From Synergistaceae bacterium (lineage in GTDB: Bacteria; Synergistota; Synergistia; Synergistales; Aminobacteriaceae): a stretch of 64,000 nt of DNA. Location: the NCBI GenBank assembly GCA_017405525.1, contig JAFRAH010000010.1:1-64000 (forward strand), written 5' to 3'. The position numbers and the translations under genes are program-made. This document shows, piece after piece, positions 26,737 through 35,482 of the stretch (position 1 is the stretch's first letter; every line of letters begins with the position of its first letter). Under the pieces are notes generated by a model. The model was not told the DNA's origin and made no database searches. It was given only the letters and a program-made list of their open reading frames with translations.

Positions 26737-28035
26737 ATGTTCAAGATACACGAAACAGGAAGCACCGTCATAACTGAGATATTGGCAGGGATAACGACGT
26801 TCGTAACGATGAGCTACATCATCTTCGTGAACCCCTCAATCCTCAGCAATACAGGAATGGACTTCAACGCCCTTGTAGTGGTAACCTGTCTTGCGTCGGC
26901 ACTGGGTACGTTCATGATGGCACTGTTCGCGAACTACCCTATAGCCCTTGCTCCGGGAATGGGGCTGAATGCGTTCTTTGCGTTTGGCGTGGTGATGAGC
27001 ATGAAGATTGCAGGCCAGCCTGTAACGTGGCAGATGGCACTTGCGGCGGTCTTCATTGAGGGAGCAATATTTGCCGTCCTGACGCTGACCTCAATACGTG
27101 AGGCAGTCATGAACTCAATCCCCAAGAGCCTCAAAATCGGAATATCTGCAGGAATTGGACTGTTCATTGCGTTTATTGGCCTCCAGTCAGCAGGTATCAT
27201 CGTCGACAATCAGGCAACATTGCTCGGACTTGGCTCAATCAGGAACAACGTCCCCATGATGCTCTCACTTTTAGGGCTGTTCATCATGTCGGTATTGACT
27301 GCATGGAACGTGAAGGGTGCGTTATTGCTTGGCATCATCATAATCACGGGTATAGCGGCCGGTTTGGGATTGGTGAAGATACCTGAAAGTTTCGTTTCAC
27401 AGCCCCCCTCAATAATGCCGCTTGTTGGACAGCTTGATTTTTCCCTGATTGCTGAGCCGGATTTCTGGGTTGTTGTGTTTACGTTCTTCTTTGTGGACTT
27501 CTTTGACACTCTGGGAACTCTCGTAGGTGTCTGCAACCGTTCGGGACTTCTCGACGAGAACGGCAGCCTTCCGCGCGCAAAGGGTGCATTAATGGCCGAT
27601 GCATTGGCGACGATGGCGGGTGCGGCAATGGGAACATCAACGGTAACGAGTTATGTCGAGAGCTCAGCGGGAGTAGCTCAGGGTGGACGTACAGGGTTGA
27701 CGGCAATAGTTACGGGACTGCTGTTTGTGGGGGCAGTATTCTTCACGCCGCTTGTTGGGATTGTTCCGGCATATGCGACAGCTCCGGCACTCATAATTGT
27801 CGGTATCTACATGATGATTAGCCTCCGGGATTTGAACTTTGACGACTGGACAGAACTTATCCCCTCATTGCTGGGGTTCTTCATGATGCCGCTAGCCTAC
27901 AGTATTGCGGTAGGAATTGAGTTCGCGATAGTCTCCTACGTTGCAATCAAGATACTGACCGGGAAGTTCAAGGATATATCATTCTTGATGGTGATACTAT
28001 CAGCCCTGTTTATCGCTAAGGAATTTCTGGCCTAA
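26737..28035 (+). CDS. NCS2-family adenine/hypoxanthine/guanine permease (AzgA-like)
   Basis: Proton-coupled purine base importer of 432 residues with about 12-14 membrane helices. AzgA-type signatures: GITTFVTMSYIIFVNP at the N-terminus, PGMGLNAFFAFGVV near residue 78, the IGLFIAFIGLQSAGI segment, and FFDTLGTLVGVCNRSG near 252. Location after ade points to adenine or hypoxanthine as substrate. GGAGAG ribosome site. Followed by a hairpin terminator. Confidence 0.9.
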   Translation: MFKIHETGSTVITEILAGITTFVTMSYIIFVNPSILSNTGMDFNALVVVTCLASALGTFMMALFANYPIALAPGMGLNAFFAFGVVMSMKIAGQPVTWQMALAAVFIEGAIFAVLTLTSIREAVMNSIPKSLKIGISAGIGLFIAFIGLQSAGIIVDNQATLLGLGSIRNNVPMMLSLLGLFIMSVLTAWNVKGALLLGIIIITGIAAGLGLVKIPESFVSQPPSIMPLVGQLDFSLIAEPDFWVVVFTFFFVDFFDTLGTLVGVCNRSGLLDENGSLPRAKGALMADALATMAGAAMGTSTVTSYVESSAGVAQGGRTGLTAIVTGLLFVGAVFFTPLVGIVPAYATAPALIIVGIYMMISLRDLNFDDWTELIPSLLGFFMMPLAYSIAVGIEFAIVSYVAIKILTGKFKDISFLMVILSALFIAKEFLA

Positions 28036-28067
28036 CTCAGAAGCCATCAATACCCCCCAAAATAAAG

Positions 28068-28101
28068 CCGTCCGGGAAATTCAAACCGGGCGGTATTTTT
28101 T
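28068..28101 (+). terminator. Rho-independent terminator after the ade-permease unit
   Basis: 8-bp stem (CCGTCCGG with CCGGGCGG, one T-G wobble), a 10-base loop and a T-tract TATTTTTT. It closes the gtrA-ade-permease transcript. Confidence 0.8.
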
Positions 28102-28114
28102 CGCAACTTAGTGC

Positions 28115-28142
28115 TTGACAGAAATCATTTATGCCGTATAAT
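28115..28142 (+). promoter_or_regulatory. Strong promoter for the DUF1659/DUF2922 pair
   Basis: Consensus TTGACA (28115-28120), a 16-base spacer and consensus TATAAT (28137-28142), placed right after the previous terminator. Both hexamers are perfect sigma-70/sigma-A matches, the best promoter in the window. Confidence 0.85.
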
Positions 28143-28191
28143 ATCATTGTCGCGCGGCAAGGACAACATAAAGAAAGGAGATGACGCAAAA

Positions 28192-28413
28192 ATGGCAACG
28201 ACACTCACGAAAATATCAGCCCGTGTAAACCTCAACAACGGCACCGATAGTTCTGGGAACGTCAAGACAGTAAGTCTCGGACTTGGTACGATGAGCCTCA
28301 CAGGTTACGACGCGGGCAAGGTCTACGCAATCTCCCAGCTGTTAGCCCCATGCCTGACGAAAACGGTCTACTCGGTCGAGGAAGTCAGAACCAGCACGAT
28401 AACGGCGGCATAA
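28192..28413 (+). CDS. DUF1659 family small protein
   Basis: 73-residue protein of the DUF1659 type, starting at ATG 28192 with AAAGGAG 11 bases upstream; codons further 5' in this frame cover the ribosome site and promoter and are not coding. It is rich in Thr, Ser and Val (TVSLGLGTMSLTGYDAGKVYAI). The family is found as a two-gene unit with DUF2922 in Firmicutes and Synergistetes; function unknown. No signal peptide or membrane segment. The perfect promoter suggests high expression. Confidence 0.8.
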   Translation: MATTLTKISARVNLNNGTDSSGNVKTVSLGLGTMSLTGYDAGKVYAISQLLAPCLTKTVYSVEEVRTSTITAA

Positions 28414-28446
28414 TCAGGAATTGAGGCCATGAAGGGAGGTGAGAAC

Positions 28447-28668
28447 ATGGCGGCAGGAACAAAGTTAGTGCTCACGTACGACAACGCAAGCGGTGGAGCG
28501 GTATCGTTCACGTTCAACTATGCGGACAGTGCGGCGGAAGCATCAGACGTAAGGGCACTGGTGAACGGTATAATCACGAACAATGCGGTATTCGAGAACG
28601 CTCCCGTAACGGCGAAGAGTGCGAAGCTCGTAACGACAACAGAGACAGAGATACCCCTTAGCGCATAG
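28447..28668 (+). CDS. DUF2922 family small protein
   Basis: 73 residues; pattern KLVLTYDNASGGAVSFTFNYAD, a middle RALVNGIITNNAVFE and a beta-rich C-terminus match DUF2922. The start is ATG 28447, just after a near-perfect GGGAGGTGAG ribosome site; ATG 28429 lies before that site and is unlikely. Partner of the preceding DUF1659 gene, 33 bases downstream of it, with a terminator directly after. Function unknown. Confidence 0.8.
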   Translation: MAAGTKLVLTYDNASGGAVSFTFNYADSAAEASDVRALVNGIITNNAVFENAPVTAKSAKLVTTTETEIPLSA

Positions 28669-28684
28669 GATAGATTGAGAGAGG

Positions 28685-28713
28685 ACCTCCGGGCAAACGT
28701 CCGGGGGTTTTTT
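28685..28713 (+). terminator. Rho-independent terminator after DUF2922
   Basis: 8-bp stem (ACCTCCGG with CCGGGGGT, one T-G wobble), an 8-base loop and six T. It isolates the two small genes as a separate transcription unit. Confidence 0.85.
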
Positions 28714-28729
28714 GTTATGCCTGCATAAA

Positions 28730-28758
28730 TTGACATGATTATACCTGTGAGCTAGAAT
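28730..28758 (+). promoter_or_regulatory. Promoter of glnN
   Basis: TTGACA (28730-28735), a 17-base spacer and TAGAAT (28753-28758). Transcription should start near 28765, giving a leader of roughly 58 bases before ATG 28823. Confidence 0.8.
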
Positions 28759-28822
28759 ACCTTACGGATTAAGCATAGTTTTAGCGATATTTACTGCTTG
28801 TTCATGAAAGGAGACTTGCTTA

Positions 28823-30937
28823 ATGGATTATCAGCCAGTTCATGAGATTTTCGGGTCAATGCTCTTTGACCGCAGGGTTATGAGGGAGAAACTTAACCCT
28901 GACATTTACGCCCAAGTCATCGAGGCTATGGAGGGCAGGCAGAGATTAACCCCTGAAGCCGCCGACATAGTAGCCGCCGCAATGAAGGACTGGGCAGTCT
29001 CGAAGGGAGCGACACACTGGGCGCATTGGTTTCAGCCGCAGACCGAGCTCACAGCCGAGAAGCACCAGGCATTCACCATGTCGGACAATGAGGGCAACCC
29101 TATAGAAGTATTTCGCGGCCATCATCTCGCACAAGGTGAACCTGACGCGTCGAGTTTCCCCAGTGCCGGGACAAGGTCAACGTTTGAGGCACGTGGCTAT
29201 TCGGCATGGGACATCTCAAGCCCTGCGTTCATCGTCAAGACCCTGAAAGGCGGTACACTGTTCATTCCGTCGGTGTTCCTGTCGTTTGACGGCACCCCCC
29301 TGGACCTCAAGACCCCAATGTTACGGGCACTTGATGCCGTTGAAGGCCGTGCATTGAGGCTCCTGAAGACACTAGGACAGCGCGGCATAAAGAGCGTCAA
29401 GATGACGGTAGGTGCAGAACAGGAATATTTCCTTCTTGACCGTCCAAGAGCCCAGTTAAGGCCGGATATACGTTTTTGCGGGAGGACGCTAATCGGAGCT
29501 CAGCCAGCCAAAGACCAGAAGCTGGACCATCACTACATGGGTGCGATACATGGCCGGGTGTTGCGGTACATGGAGGACGTTGAACGGGACCTTGCACGTT
29601 TGGGAGTGTCGGTACTTGCGCGGCATAATGAGGTTGCACGGTGTCAGTTTGAGTTTGCGCATCTCTACTCTGACGCGAACCGTGCCTGCGACCAAAACCA
29701 AATACTCATGGAGACGATGAGGAAGTTAGCCCGGAAGCATGAACTGAGGCTGTTATTCCATGAGAAGCCATTTTCCGGGATGAACGGCTCAGGCAAGCAC
29801 ACGAACATGTCCCTAGTTGACAGTGAAGGCCGGAACCTCCTCAAGCCCTCGCATTCCCACAGAAGGAACGTGATATTCCTTGCGTTCTTGTCTGCTGTAG
29901 TCTTGGGTGTGTCGAAGTTCCACAGCCTCCTTCAGTTCTCGATAGCGACATCAGGAAATTTGTTCCGTCTTGGCGGCCATGAAGCTCCTCCGTCAATCAT
30001 CAGTGTATATCTCGGCTCAGCACTCACTGACCTGATACGCAGGCTTGACAGTTCGGACGTGTCATTGCCCGAAAAGGGAGTTATGGACTTGGGACTGGCG
30101 AAGCTCCCCGACATAATCCCATTCGACAGCGACAGGAACAGGACATCACCAGTTGCTTTTACCGGGGACAAGTTCGAGTTCCGTGCCCCCGGTGCAAGCC
30201 AGAGTATAGCATTGCCAGTTACCATGTTTGCGAGCCTGTGGGCATGGGGAATTGAGCAGGTTACCGGGATGGCAGAGGCCAAAATCACCGAAGGCAAAGA
30301 CCCGATAGATGCGGCACTGGATGCGGCACGAGAGGCATTCCGTCAGGGCAGCAACGTACTCTTTGAGGGTGATGCATACACTCCCGAATGGCACGAGGAA
30401 GCCCGGAACAGAGGCTTGATTGAGGCAGAGACGATGCCCGACAGGATAGACCTAGCGATGAAGCCAGAGAACAAGGAAATGCTTGAGGCACTGGGAGTTT
30501 ACCGGGCTCATGAACTGGAGAACCTTCACGCTGTGAGGATGGAGAAGTTCGCGACAGGACTTGAGGTTGAGGCGGCGGTGCTCTATGACATGTTATGGGA
30601 GGGAGTATTGCCTGCAATCTCGAAGCAGCTCACTCTTGAACGTAACTCAATGCTCTACTTTGAGGACGTTGATTTTGGGGACATGACCCCATGGCGTGAT
30701 TATGTGGGAGGTTTGGGCCGGGCCAAGAATGCGCTGATACATGACGCAAATGCACTCTATGAGCTCAAAGGCAGATTGTCGGGAATGAATGCGCGAGAAC
30801 GTTCGGATTTTCTGACAGGTGAGGTTATCCCATTGATGGAGGGTATACGTGCTAAGTGTGATGCCGCAGAATTGACGATAGCCGCAGATATTTGGCCATA
30901 CCCGATATACAGGAATCTTCTCTCACTTTCGGCATAA
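28823..30937 (+). CDS. glnN: Glutamine synthetase type III
   Basis: Large GSIII-type ammonia-assimilating enzyme of 704 residues, much longer than GSI (about 450). Recognisable segments: GTRSTFEARGYSAWDISSPAF (about 112-132), the Glu metal ligand region GAEQEYFLLDRPR near 195, SGKHTNMSL near 322 and GHEAPPSIISVYLG near 388. It condenses glutamate and ammonia to glutamine at ATP cost. A GAAAGGAGA ribosome site precedes the ATG. Its own promoter and terminator make it monocistronic; the short leader shows a small AAGCA/TGCTT repeat but no recognisable riboswitch. Confidence 0.95.
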   Translation: MDYQPVHEIFGSMLFDRRVMREKLNPDIYAQVIEAMEGRQRLTPEAADIVAAAMKDWAVSKGATHWAHWFQPQTELTAEKHQAFTMSDNEGNPIEVFRGHHLAQGEPDASSFPSAGTRSTFEARGYSAWDISSPAFIVKTLKGGTLFIPSVFLSFDGTPLDLKTPMLRALDAVEGRALRLLKTLGQRGIKSVKMTVGAEQEYFLLDRPRAQLRPDIRFCGRTLIGAQPAKDQKLDHHYMGAIHGRVLRYMEDVERDLARLGVSVLARHNEVARCQFEFAHLYSDANRACDQNQILMETMRKLARKHELRLLFHEKPFSGMNGSGKHTNMSLVDSEGRNLLKPSHSHRRNVIFLAFLSAVVLGVSKFHSLLQFSIATSGNLFRLGGHEAPPSIISVYLGSALTDLIRRLDSSDVSLPEKGVMDLGLAKLPDIIPFDSDRNRTSPVAFTGDKFEFRAPGASQSIALPVTMFASLWAWGIEQVTGMAEAKITEGKDPIDAALDAAREAFRQGSNVLFEGDAYTPEWHEEARNRGLIEAETMPDRIDLAMKPENKEMLEALGVYRAHELENLHAVRMEKFATGLEVEAAVLYDMLWEGVLPAISKQLTLERNSMLYFEDVDFGDMTPWRDYVGGLGRAKNALIHDANALYELKGRLSGMNARERSDFLTGEVIPLMEGIRAKCDAAELTIAADIWPYPIYRNLLSLSA

Positions 30938-30943
30938 GATTAG

Positions 30944-30972
30944 CCCCCGGTTGTGATTGCCGGGGGTTTTTT
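30944..30972 (+). terminator. Rho-independent terminator after glnN
   Basis: Perfect 7-bp stem (CCCCCGG / CCGGGGG), a 9-base loop and six T. It lies between the convergent glnN and folD stops. Confidence 0.85.
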
Positions 30973-30975
30973 GTG

Positions 30976-31839
30976 TTACTTTCTTTCGGCGGCCTCGATT
31001 ACGTGTTTTGCCAGAACCGCCGTAGTTACTGCCCCCACGCCGCCCGGAACTGGTGTTACTGCCTTGACGATACGTTCAGCGTCCGTGAAGTTCACATCAC
31101 CGCAAAGCCTTCCTTCAGCGTCAAGGTTAATCCCCACGTCAACGATAACTTGACCCGGCGACATGAACGATGCATCAATGAAGCCAGCGCGTCCGATTGC
31201 GGCAATGATAATGTCTGAGTTCCTGCAGATTTCTGGGAGGTTTCGGGTCCGGGAGTGGCACATGGTTACTGTGGCGTTCCTGTTCATGAGGAGCATTGAG
31301 ACCGGGCGGCCAATAACGAGGCTCCGGCCGACAACAGCAACATTCTTCCCCTCAAGTTCAACGCCGTAATAGTCGAGCAGCTCAATGCAGGCTTGAGCGG
31401 TGCAAGGAGGGAAGCCGTTTCCTGAACCCGTGAAGACCCCTGCAAGTGATGAGGTGGTCATGCAGTCGGTATCTTTTTCGGGGTTAAGGTATTCTGAGGC
31501 GGTCTGTTCGTAGTCCCTGTACTCAGCGGGGCGGAACATCATACAGCCATGAACTGAATTATCGCCGTTAATTTCGCGGACATGGGATTTTATGCGGCTG
31601 ATGACTTCGTTCATGTCGACATTATGGCCGCCGGGGTACAATATGCGGTCTATGATGATGCCGATTTTCTCGCAGCGTTTCATGATGCTCTTCTCGTAGC
31701 TCAAATCTTCGGGCTTATCCCCAACTCTAAGAAGTTTAAGTTTCGGGATTATTCCGCGCTCTTTCAGGGCATCAGCTCGTGCCTTGAGGTTATCGGTTAT
31801 GGTGGTGGCAACAGGAGCACCCTTGAGGATTTCGGCCAT
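30976..31839 (-). CDS. folD: FolD-family methylenetetrahydrofolate dehydrogenase with altered cyclohydrolase site
   Basis: 287 residues, same length and layout as bifunctional FolD. The NAD(P)-binding half is well conserved (VGRSLVIGRPVSMLL near 170, PVPGGVGAVTT near 267). The catalytic half is not: aligned without gaps to E. coli FolD, the essential Lys of YVxSK is Ile52 (YEKSI) and the Gln of VQLPLP is Phe102 (MMFRPAE); the Asp of KDVDG survives as KDTD (Asp125). Lys and Gln are needed for cyclohydrolase chemistry, so I infer a dehydrogenase-only enzyme, with the neighbouring FchA supplying the cyclohydrolase step. It is the last gene of the fhs-fchA-folD run. Confidence 0.85.
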   Translation of the reverse strand: MAEILKGAPVATTITDNLKARADALKERGIIPKLKLLRVGDKPEDLSYEKSIMKRCEKIGIIIDRILYPGGHNVDMNEVISRIKSHVREINGDNSVHGCMMFRPAEYRDYEQTASEYLNPEKDTDCMTTSSLAGVFTGSGNGFPPCTAQACIELLDYYGVELEGKNVAVVGRSLVIGRPVSMLLMNRNATVTMCHSRTRNLPEICRNSDIIIAAIGRAGFIDASFMSPGQVIVDVGINLDAEGRLCGDVNFTDAERIVKAVTPVPGGVGAVTTAVLAKHVIEAAERK

Positions 31840-31842
31840 GTC

Positions 31843-32475
31843 TCAGACCCTCCTGACAATGATGGTGATTTTCCCTGAAATGTCATCGGATTTTACGAGG
31901 TACTCAGCAAGCAGGGTATCAATCTCGGTCTCAATGTCCCGTGCCTCCTGACAGTCCTTGAGGCTTCCGGCGTTAATGTAGACGTTCATAGCGGCGGCAT
32001 TCATGGCGGCCTCACAGAGCAACACCCCACAGCCAACGTCGGAGATGAGCATGACGTTGCCTTTCTCCATGACGACAGCGAGGAGGTCAATAGCCTCACA
32101 ACAGCACTTGACCATTTCGACGGGAGCTTTGCAGGCGTTGAGTGCGGCCCGCTCAAAGACAGCCTTGCGGTCAGGGTAGTCTTTTGGGAGTTTCCATGCG
32201 GCCGAGAGTTCCGGGAATGCCTTAGCGTCCTCATCAGCGAGCTCAAGAAGCCGTACCCTCAATTTCTCCGAACGTGAGACTATATCCTTCATTTCGGGCT
32301 CAACGTCAAGATAGCGTTTATTGCCGACGGTGAAGTTAGCGGCCATCTCACAGAGAGAAGCCCCCAGAGCGGCAACGAGTGCAGAAGCCGCCCCGCCACC
32401 GGGCATAGTTACTCTTGAGCCGAGAAGCCGGGAGAAGTCAGCGCAAGTTTCCTTCATCAGTAACTTTTCAGCCAT
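31843..32475 (-). CDS. fchA: Methenyltetrahydrofolate cyclohydrolase (FchA / FTCD-C family)
   Basis: 210 residues, all-helical formimidotetrahydrofolate cyclodeaminase/cyclohydrolase fold. The motif MPGGGAASALVAALGASLCEM (residues about 24-44) is diagnostic, together with the C-terminal-half MLISDVGCGVLLCEAAMNAA. Interconverts formyl- or formimino- and methenyl-tetrahydrofolate. The start is ATG 32475, one base after the fhs stop, with AGGGGG upstream; a longer reading would overlap the end of fhs. Placed between fhs and the altered folD, it completes the formate-to-methylene branch. Confidence 0.88.
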   Translation of the reverse strand: MAEKLLMKETCADFSRLLGSRVTMPGGGAASALVAALGASLCEMAANFTVGNKRYLDVEPEMKDIVSRSEKLRVRLLELADEDAKAFPELSAAWKLPKDYPDRKAVFERAALNACKAPVEMVKCCCEAIDLLAVVMEKGNVMLISDVGCGVLLCEAAMNAAAMNVYINAGSLKDCQEARDIETEIDTLLAEYLVKSDDISGKITIIVRRV

Positions 32476-32476
32476 T

Positions 32477-34150
32477 CTAGAACAGCCCCCTAATTTTTCC
32501 GTCAGCGTCAATGTCGATATTCAGAGCGGCCGGTTTTTTCGGAAGCCCCGGCATCGTCATAATCTCACCAGTAACCGCAACGAGGAACCCGGCACCTGCA
32601 GAGAGCCTGACTTCACGGACGGTAATCCTGAAGCCTTCGGGTCTGCCAATTTTCGCGGGGTCATCCGAGAGTGAGTATTGGGTTTTGGCCATGCAGACGA
32701 GGAGGTCATCTTTACCGAGAGCGTGAATTTGCGCAAGGTCCTTCTCGGCCTGTGGTGTGAAGTCGACACCGTCAGCCCCGTAAATTTCGCGGGCAATGAT
32801 GTTCATTTTCTCTTTGGGTGGAAGTGATGCGTCATAGATTGGCCTGAAACTTGAAGGTTTTTCGCAGGCCCCGATGACTTTCCGGGCAAGCTCCATGCCG
32901 CCATTACCGCCTTTCTCCCAGACTTCGGACAAAGCGAACGACGCGCCGAGCTCCTGACATTTCCGGGCGACAAGTGCCAGTTCAGCCTCAGTGTCAGCAG
33001 GGACCCGGTTAATTGCCACGACAACAGGAAGTCCGTATTTCTGGATGTTCTCGATGTGCTTGATGAGGTTGGGGATACCGGCCTCTAGTGCATTGAGGTC
33101 TTCAGTTGCGAGTTCGGATTTGCTGAGCCCTCCATGCATCTTGAGTGCTCTCACAGTAGCCACGACGACGACAGCATCAGGTTTCAGCCCTGCAACGCGG
33201 CACTTAATGTCGAGGAACTTCTCAGCCCCCAAATCTGCGCCGAAGCCTGCCTCAGTTACGAGGTAGTCAGCACACTTCAAGCCTAGTCTTGTAGCCTGAA
33301 CTGAGTTGCACCCGTGAGCAATGTTCGCGAAAGGGCCGCCGTGAATGAACACAGGACTTCCCTCCAATGTCTGGACAAGGTTGGGCTTTATTGCGTCCTT
33401 CATGAGTACTGCCATTGAGCCCGCCGCACCGATGTCTTGGGCAGTAACGGGTTTTCCGTCGTAGGTATAGGCCAGAACCATACGGCCAAACCGAGCCTTC
33501 AAGTCCATCAAGTCGAGCGAGAGGCAGAGAATGGCCATGACCTCAGAGGCAACTGTTATGTCGAAGCCTGACTCACGGGGGACACCGTTAGCTTTTCCTC
33601 CAAGACCGATAACGATGTTCCGTAATGCCCGCTCGTTCAGGTCCATAACCCGCCGGAACACCACACGACGAGGGTCAATGTTGAGCTCGTTGCCCTGCTG
33701 AATGTGATTGTCGAGCATGGCCGCGCAAAGGTTATGTGCTGTAGTGATTGCGTGAAGGTCGCCGGTGAAGTGAAGGTTTATGTCCTCCATAGGGATAACC
33801 TGAGCATAGCCGCCTCCTGCCGCGCCGCCTTTAAGCCCGAACGATGGCCCTAATGACGGTTCACGAAGAGCAGCCATTGCGTTTTTGCCGATTTTTCGGA
33901 GGCCGTCAGTAAGTCCGACGGTGGTTGTGGTTTTTCCCTCACCTGCCGGGGTTGGGGTTATTGCCGTAACGAGTATTAGTTTTCCGTCGGGTTTGTCCTT
34001 CAGGCGTTTCATGACTGACGGGGAAATTTTGGCCTTGCAGCGTCCGTAAAGCTCTAGTTCTTCTTCTGAGATGCCCAAGCCGGAAGCCACCTCGATTATT
34101 GGCTTTGGGTTAGCTGACTGGGCTATTTCTATGTCGCTGGGGATTGTCAT
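32477..34150 (-). CDS. fhs: Formate--tetrahydrofolate ligase
   Basis: ATP-dependent formation of 10-formyl-THF from formate, entry of the methyl branch of one-carbon metabolism and source of formyl groups for purine synthesis. P-loop-like [16 protein letters not shown] near residue 60, the folate/formate region [22 protein letters not shown], and [12 protein letters not shown] near 305. 557 residues is typical. The start is ATG 34150 with AAGGAGAC seven bases upstream; a TTG at 34183 would extend it without a ribosome site. Confidence 0.96.
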   Translation of the reverse strand: MTIPSDIEIAQSANPKPIIEVASGLGISEEELELYGRCKAKISPSVMKRLKDKPDGKLILVTAITPTPAGEGKTTTTVGLTDGLRKIGKNAMAALREPSLGPSFGLKGGAAGGGYAQVIPMEDINLHFTGDLHAITTAHNLCAAMLDNHIQQGNELNIDPRRVVFRRVMDLNERALRNIVIGLGGKANGVPRESGFDITVASEVMAILCLSLDLMDLKARFGRMVLAYTYDGKPVTAQDIGAAGSMAVLMKDAIKPNLVQTLEGSPVFIHGGPFANIAHGCNSVQATRLGLKCADYLVTEAGFGADLGAEKFLDIKCRVAGLKPDAVVVVATVRALKMHGGLSKSELATEDLNALEAGIPNLIKHIENIQKYGLPVVVAINRVPADTEAELALVARKCQELGASFALSEVWEKGGNGGMELARKVIGACEKPSSFRPIYDASLPPKEKMNIIAREIYGADGVDFTPQAEKDLAQIHALGKDDLLVCMAKTQYSLSDDPAKIGRPEGFRITVREVRLSAGAGFLVAVTGEIMTMPGLPKKPAALNIDIDADGKIRGLF

Positions 34151-34182
34151 TATTGCTGTCTCCTTGTGGTAATTTTCCGGCA

Positions 34183-34211
34183 ATTATACCCCATAGCACT
34201 AACCACGTGAA
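34183..34211 (-). promoter_or_regulatory. Candidate promoter for fhs-fchA-folD
   Basis: On the minus strand TTCACG (34211-34206), a 17-base spacer and consensus TATAAT (34188-34183) lie at the end of the antiporter gene, about 33 bases before the fhs ATG. It would let the folate genes be transcribed apart from the upstream GGDEF/antiporter pair. Confidence 0.5.
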
Positions 34212-35479
34212 AACCTTGCACGCTGGACATGTTCGGGTTTCTTAGCCTCAATCTCGCCTGCCGCAGTCAGTGCCATTCTCGTCATCATTGGCCCCACAAG
34301 CTCATACACCAAGACGCTGAAGAGTATTATGTTGCGTATCAGCCCTCCAATCTCGCCGCCCAATGCCTGAGCACTCACCACCATACCCAGCGCAACGCCA
34401 GCCTGCGGGAACAGCGTAACGCCCAGATACTTCCTGACATTGGGGGAACAGTTCATCATTGCCGAGCTGACGGATGCCCCTAAATATTTTCCCGCGCAAC
34501 GAACCAGAATATACACCATCCCCACAATCATAACTGAGGCATCACCCATCACTGAGAGTTCAAGCCTTGCACCTGAGAGCACGAAGAAGACGGCATATAG
34601 CGGTGCTGACCATCTCTGAGAACGTGCCATGATGTCAGCCGAATAGTCGCACATGTTGCAGAAAGCAGTTCCGAGCGTCATACAGACCAGCAATGACGAG
34701 AAGGCTACCCTAACGCCCCCTATATGGAACTGCCCGGAAGACAAGGCTATAGTCATGAGGACAAAGGAGATAGTCATAGAGAGCCTGTTAGAGTTAGAGA
34801 GGAAGAGTTTTTCGAGCATCGTCAGGACCCAGCCCATTACTGCCCCAAGAACCAGTGAGCTCACTATCTCGATTAGGGGGTTAATGGCGACCGATACGAT
34901 ATTGACCGCCCCGCCAATCATGGCCTGAGAAATTCCCATAGAGACCGCAAAAATCACCAGACCCGCCGCGTCATCGAGAGCGACAATCGGGAGGAGCAAG
35001 TCAGTAACCGGGCCCTTAGCCTTGAACTGCCGGACGACCATCAACGTAGCCGCTGGTGCAGTAGCTGAGGCAATCGCTCCGAGAACCACAGCCGCCGGAA
35101 GTGGCAGAACGTCCCAATAGCTCAGGAGGATTAATGCCCCGTCAACGAGGATTGCAGCCATCAAAGCCTGAAAGACCCCGATGAAGAGTGCTGAACGTCC
35201 CATTTCCTTTAGGCTTGCGGCACGGAACTCACTCCCAATGTCGAACGCTATGAACCCTAACGCAATATTCGAGAGTATTCCGACACCTGAGAGCTCTTCA
35301 GGTGAGGTGAAGCCAATCCCGAAACGTCCCAGTACATAGGGCCCAACGAGAACCCCGGCAATGAGGAACGACGTAACATCAGGAAACATTATGCCCTTCC
35401 TGCCTACGGTGTACTTGAAGGCTCGTGTCATGAGTAGCCCTGCGGAAAGTGCAAACGCTGTACGAAGCAACAATGTCAT
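34199..35479 (-). CDS. Monovalent cation/proton antiporter (CPA family)
   Basis: 426-residue membrane protein with 12-13 hydrophobic helices. Hallmarks of the CPA2/KefB-like Na+/H+ exchanger fold: GVLVGPYVLGRFG near residue 45, IALGFIAFDIGSEF near 75, and the core Asp pair in IVALDDAAGLVIF near 165. The ion exchanged is unknown; no regulatory RCK domain is attached. It starts three bases after the stop of the GGDEF-PIN gene, so the two are co-transcribed. Confidence 0.85.
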   Translation of the reverse strand: MTLLLRTAFALSAGLLMTRAFKYTVGRKGIMFPDVTSFLIAGVLVGPYVLGRFGIGFTSPEELSGVGILSNIALGFIAFDIGSEFRAASLKEMGRSALFIGVFQALMAAILVDGALILLSYWDVLPLPAAVVLGAIASATAPAATLMVVRQFKAKGPVTDLLLPIVALDDAAGLVIFAVSMGISQAMIGGAVNIVSVAINPLIEIVSSLVLGAVMGWVLTMLEKLFLSNSNRLSMTISFVLMTIALSSGQFHIGGVRVAFSSLLVCMTLGTAFCNMCDYSADIMARSQRWSAPLYAVFFVLSGARLELSVMGDASVMIVGMVYILVRCAGKYLGASVSSAMMNCSPNVRKYLGVTLFPQAGVALGMVVSAQALGGEIGGLIRNIILFSVLVYELVGPMMTRMALTAAGEIEAKKPEHVQRARFSRG

Positions 35480-35482
35480 GAA

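Noticed and set aside
28111-28191. Earlier start for the DUF1659 gene
   Set aside because: This stretch is the promoter and leader; the frame is open by chance.
28765-28822. Riboswitch or regulatory RNA in the glnN leader
   Set aside because: Only about 58 bases with a weak AAGCA/TGCTT repeat; no known riboswitch motif (for example glutamine RNA) could be recognised.
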